Assembly (NCBI GenBank): GCA_002455175.1
Contig: DKKJ01000363.1
Location: 5,019 to 11,555, forward strand
Reading direction: 5' to 3'
Source of the DNA: Opitutaceae bacterium UBA6669
GTDB taxonomy: Bacteria; Verrucomicrobiota; Verrucomicrobiia; Opitutales; Opitutaceae
Length of the DNA stretch: 6,537 nt
Shown: positions 5,992-6,537 of the stretch, piece by piece
Numbering within the stretch: the first letter of the stretch is position 1
How the letters are laid out: the number at the start of each line of letters is the position of its first letter
The notes under the pieces: model-generated
Database searches by the model: none
What the model was told of the DNA's origin: nothing
The model's input: only the letters and a program-made list of their open reading frames with translations
Position numbers and translations under genes: made by a program

Positions 5992-6537
5992 ATGTCCTCC
6001 GGAGACCTCGTAATCGGATTCGATGCTGATGACACGTTGTGGCACAACGAAACGTTGTTTGAGAACGTTCATGTGCGCTACCGCACGCTGTTGTCGCGGT
6101 TTCATGATGCGGAGACGGTGGACCGGACTTTGTTCGCGACGGAGATGCGCAATCTCGAGCGTTACGGGTATGGAGTAAAAGGGTTCATGCTGTCGGCGAT
6201 CGAAACCGCGATTCATCTGACGGACGGGCAGATCAGTGCGAACGAGATCCAGCAACTGATTAATTTGGGCCAGGACATGCTGGCGCATCCGGTGGAGCTG
6301 CTCGATGGGGTGCGCGAGACGCTCACCCTCCTCGCCGCGGCGCACCGGTTGATCGTGATCACGAAGGGCGACCTGCGCGACCAGGAGCGCAAGCTGGCGA
6401 AGTCCGGGCTCGGCGACCATTTCGCCCGCGTGGAGATCCTGTCCGAGAAGGATGCGGCGAGTTACGGCCGGATCTTCCACCGGCATGCGATCGATCCGCG
6501 GCGCTTCCTGATGGTGGGCAACTCGCTCAAGTCGGAC
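5992..6537 (+). CDS. HAD-superfamily hydrolase, N-terminal part (cut by right edge)
   Basis: 182 residues are visible and the frame is open to the window edge. Motif I is FDADDTLWHNE at residues 10-20, giving nucleophile Asp11 and acid/base Asp13. Residues about 17-100 are a mostly helical insert of the C1-cap type. Motif II is the threonine of VITKGD (Thr124). The motif III lysine is probably Lys153 in LSEKD. Motif IV begins in VGNSLKSD, with Asp182 the last residue seen. Such proteins are usually 210-240 residues, so about 30-60 are missing. It should be a cytoplasmic Mg2+-dependent phosphatase acting on a small phosphorylated metabolite; the substrate cannot be read from sequence. The ATG at 5992 suits the family, where motif I is 5-15 residues from the start, but it has no Shine-Dalgarno. 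In-frame ATGs at 5929 and 5938 would add 21 or 18 residues, and the one at 5938 has AGGA eight bases upstream. It is transcribed away from the PSD1 gene and is probably unrelated to it. Confidence 0.93.
   Translation, partial: MSSGDLVIGFDADDTLWHNETLFENVHVRYRTLLSRFHDAETVDRTLFATEMRNLERYGYGVKGFMLSAIETAIHLTDGQISANEIQQLINLGQDMLAHPVELLDGVRETLTLLAAAHRLIVITKGDLRDQERKLAKSGLGDHFARVEILSEKDAASYGRIFHRHAIDPRRFLMVGNSLKSD

Noticed and set aside
5902..6486. 194-codon minus-strand frame opposite the HAD gene
   Set aside because: The plus strand carries clear HAD motifs I, II and IV; the reverse frame is a shadow in a GC-rich gene.

Overview
The window looks like a chromosomal segment from the Planctomycetota/Verrucomicrobiota group. 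It carries an adjacent pair that is characteristic of these phyla and rare elsewhere: a PSCyt1-DUF1549-DUF1553 ('PSD1') cytochrome-type protein followed by a Tat-exported DUF1501 protein. The moderately high G+C and the lack of any host-defence or mobile genes suggest ordinary chromosome. My lean towards Verrucomicrobiota (Opitutales-like) is an impression from the protein sequences, not a demonstration.

Layout from left to right. (1) Positions 1-354, minus strand: the N-terminal 118 residues of a cytoplasmic Gfo/Idh/MocA-type NAD(P)-dependent oxidoreductase, cut by the window edge. (2) Positions 355-931: a 577-base gap with no convincing gene. Its 600-813 part is rich in perfect inverted repeats, including two interleaved 9-bp pairs (pseudoknot order A-B-A'-B') and a 10-bp hairpin with one bulge. 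(3) Positions 932-2428, minus: complete DUF1501 gene. (4) Positions 2440-5493, minus: complete PSD1 gene, 11 bases upstream of the DUF1501 gene, so the two almost certainly form one transcript. (5) Positions 5494-5991: leader and divergent intergenic region, with an AT-rich island, a repeated 14-base motif and a 10-bp palindrome. (6) Positions 5992-6537, plus: N-terminal 182 residues of a HAD-superfamily phosphatase, cut by the right edge.

How the genes may work together. PSD1 should be exported unfolded by Sec, carries two CxxCH haem-binding motifs and has a discoidin-like, possibly carbohydrate-binding, insert. DUF1501 should be exported folded by Tat and belongs to the sulfatase/alkaline-phosphatase fold group. 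The pair is therefore expected to act together in the periplasm or at the cell surface. Its biochemical role is not established; links to complex polysaccharide use are inferred from where such pairs occur. The Gfo/Idh gene could be a downstream sugar-handling function, but the long gap makes co-transcription uncertain. The HAD gene is divergent and probably unrelated housekeeping.

I see no tRNA, rRNA, CRISPR array, insertion sequence or phage gene. The item most worth a second look is the structured gap at 600-813.
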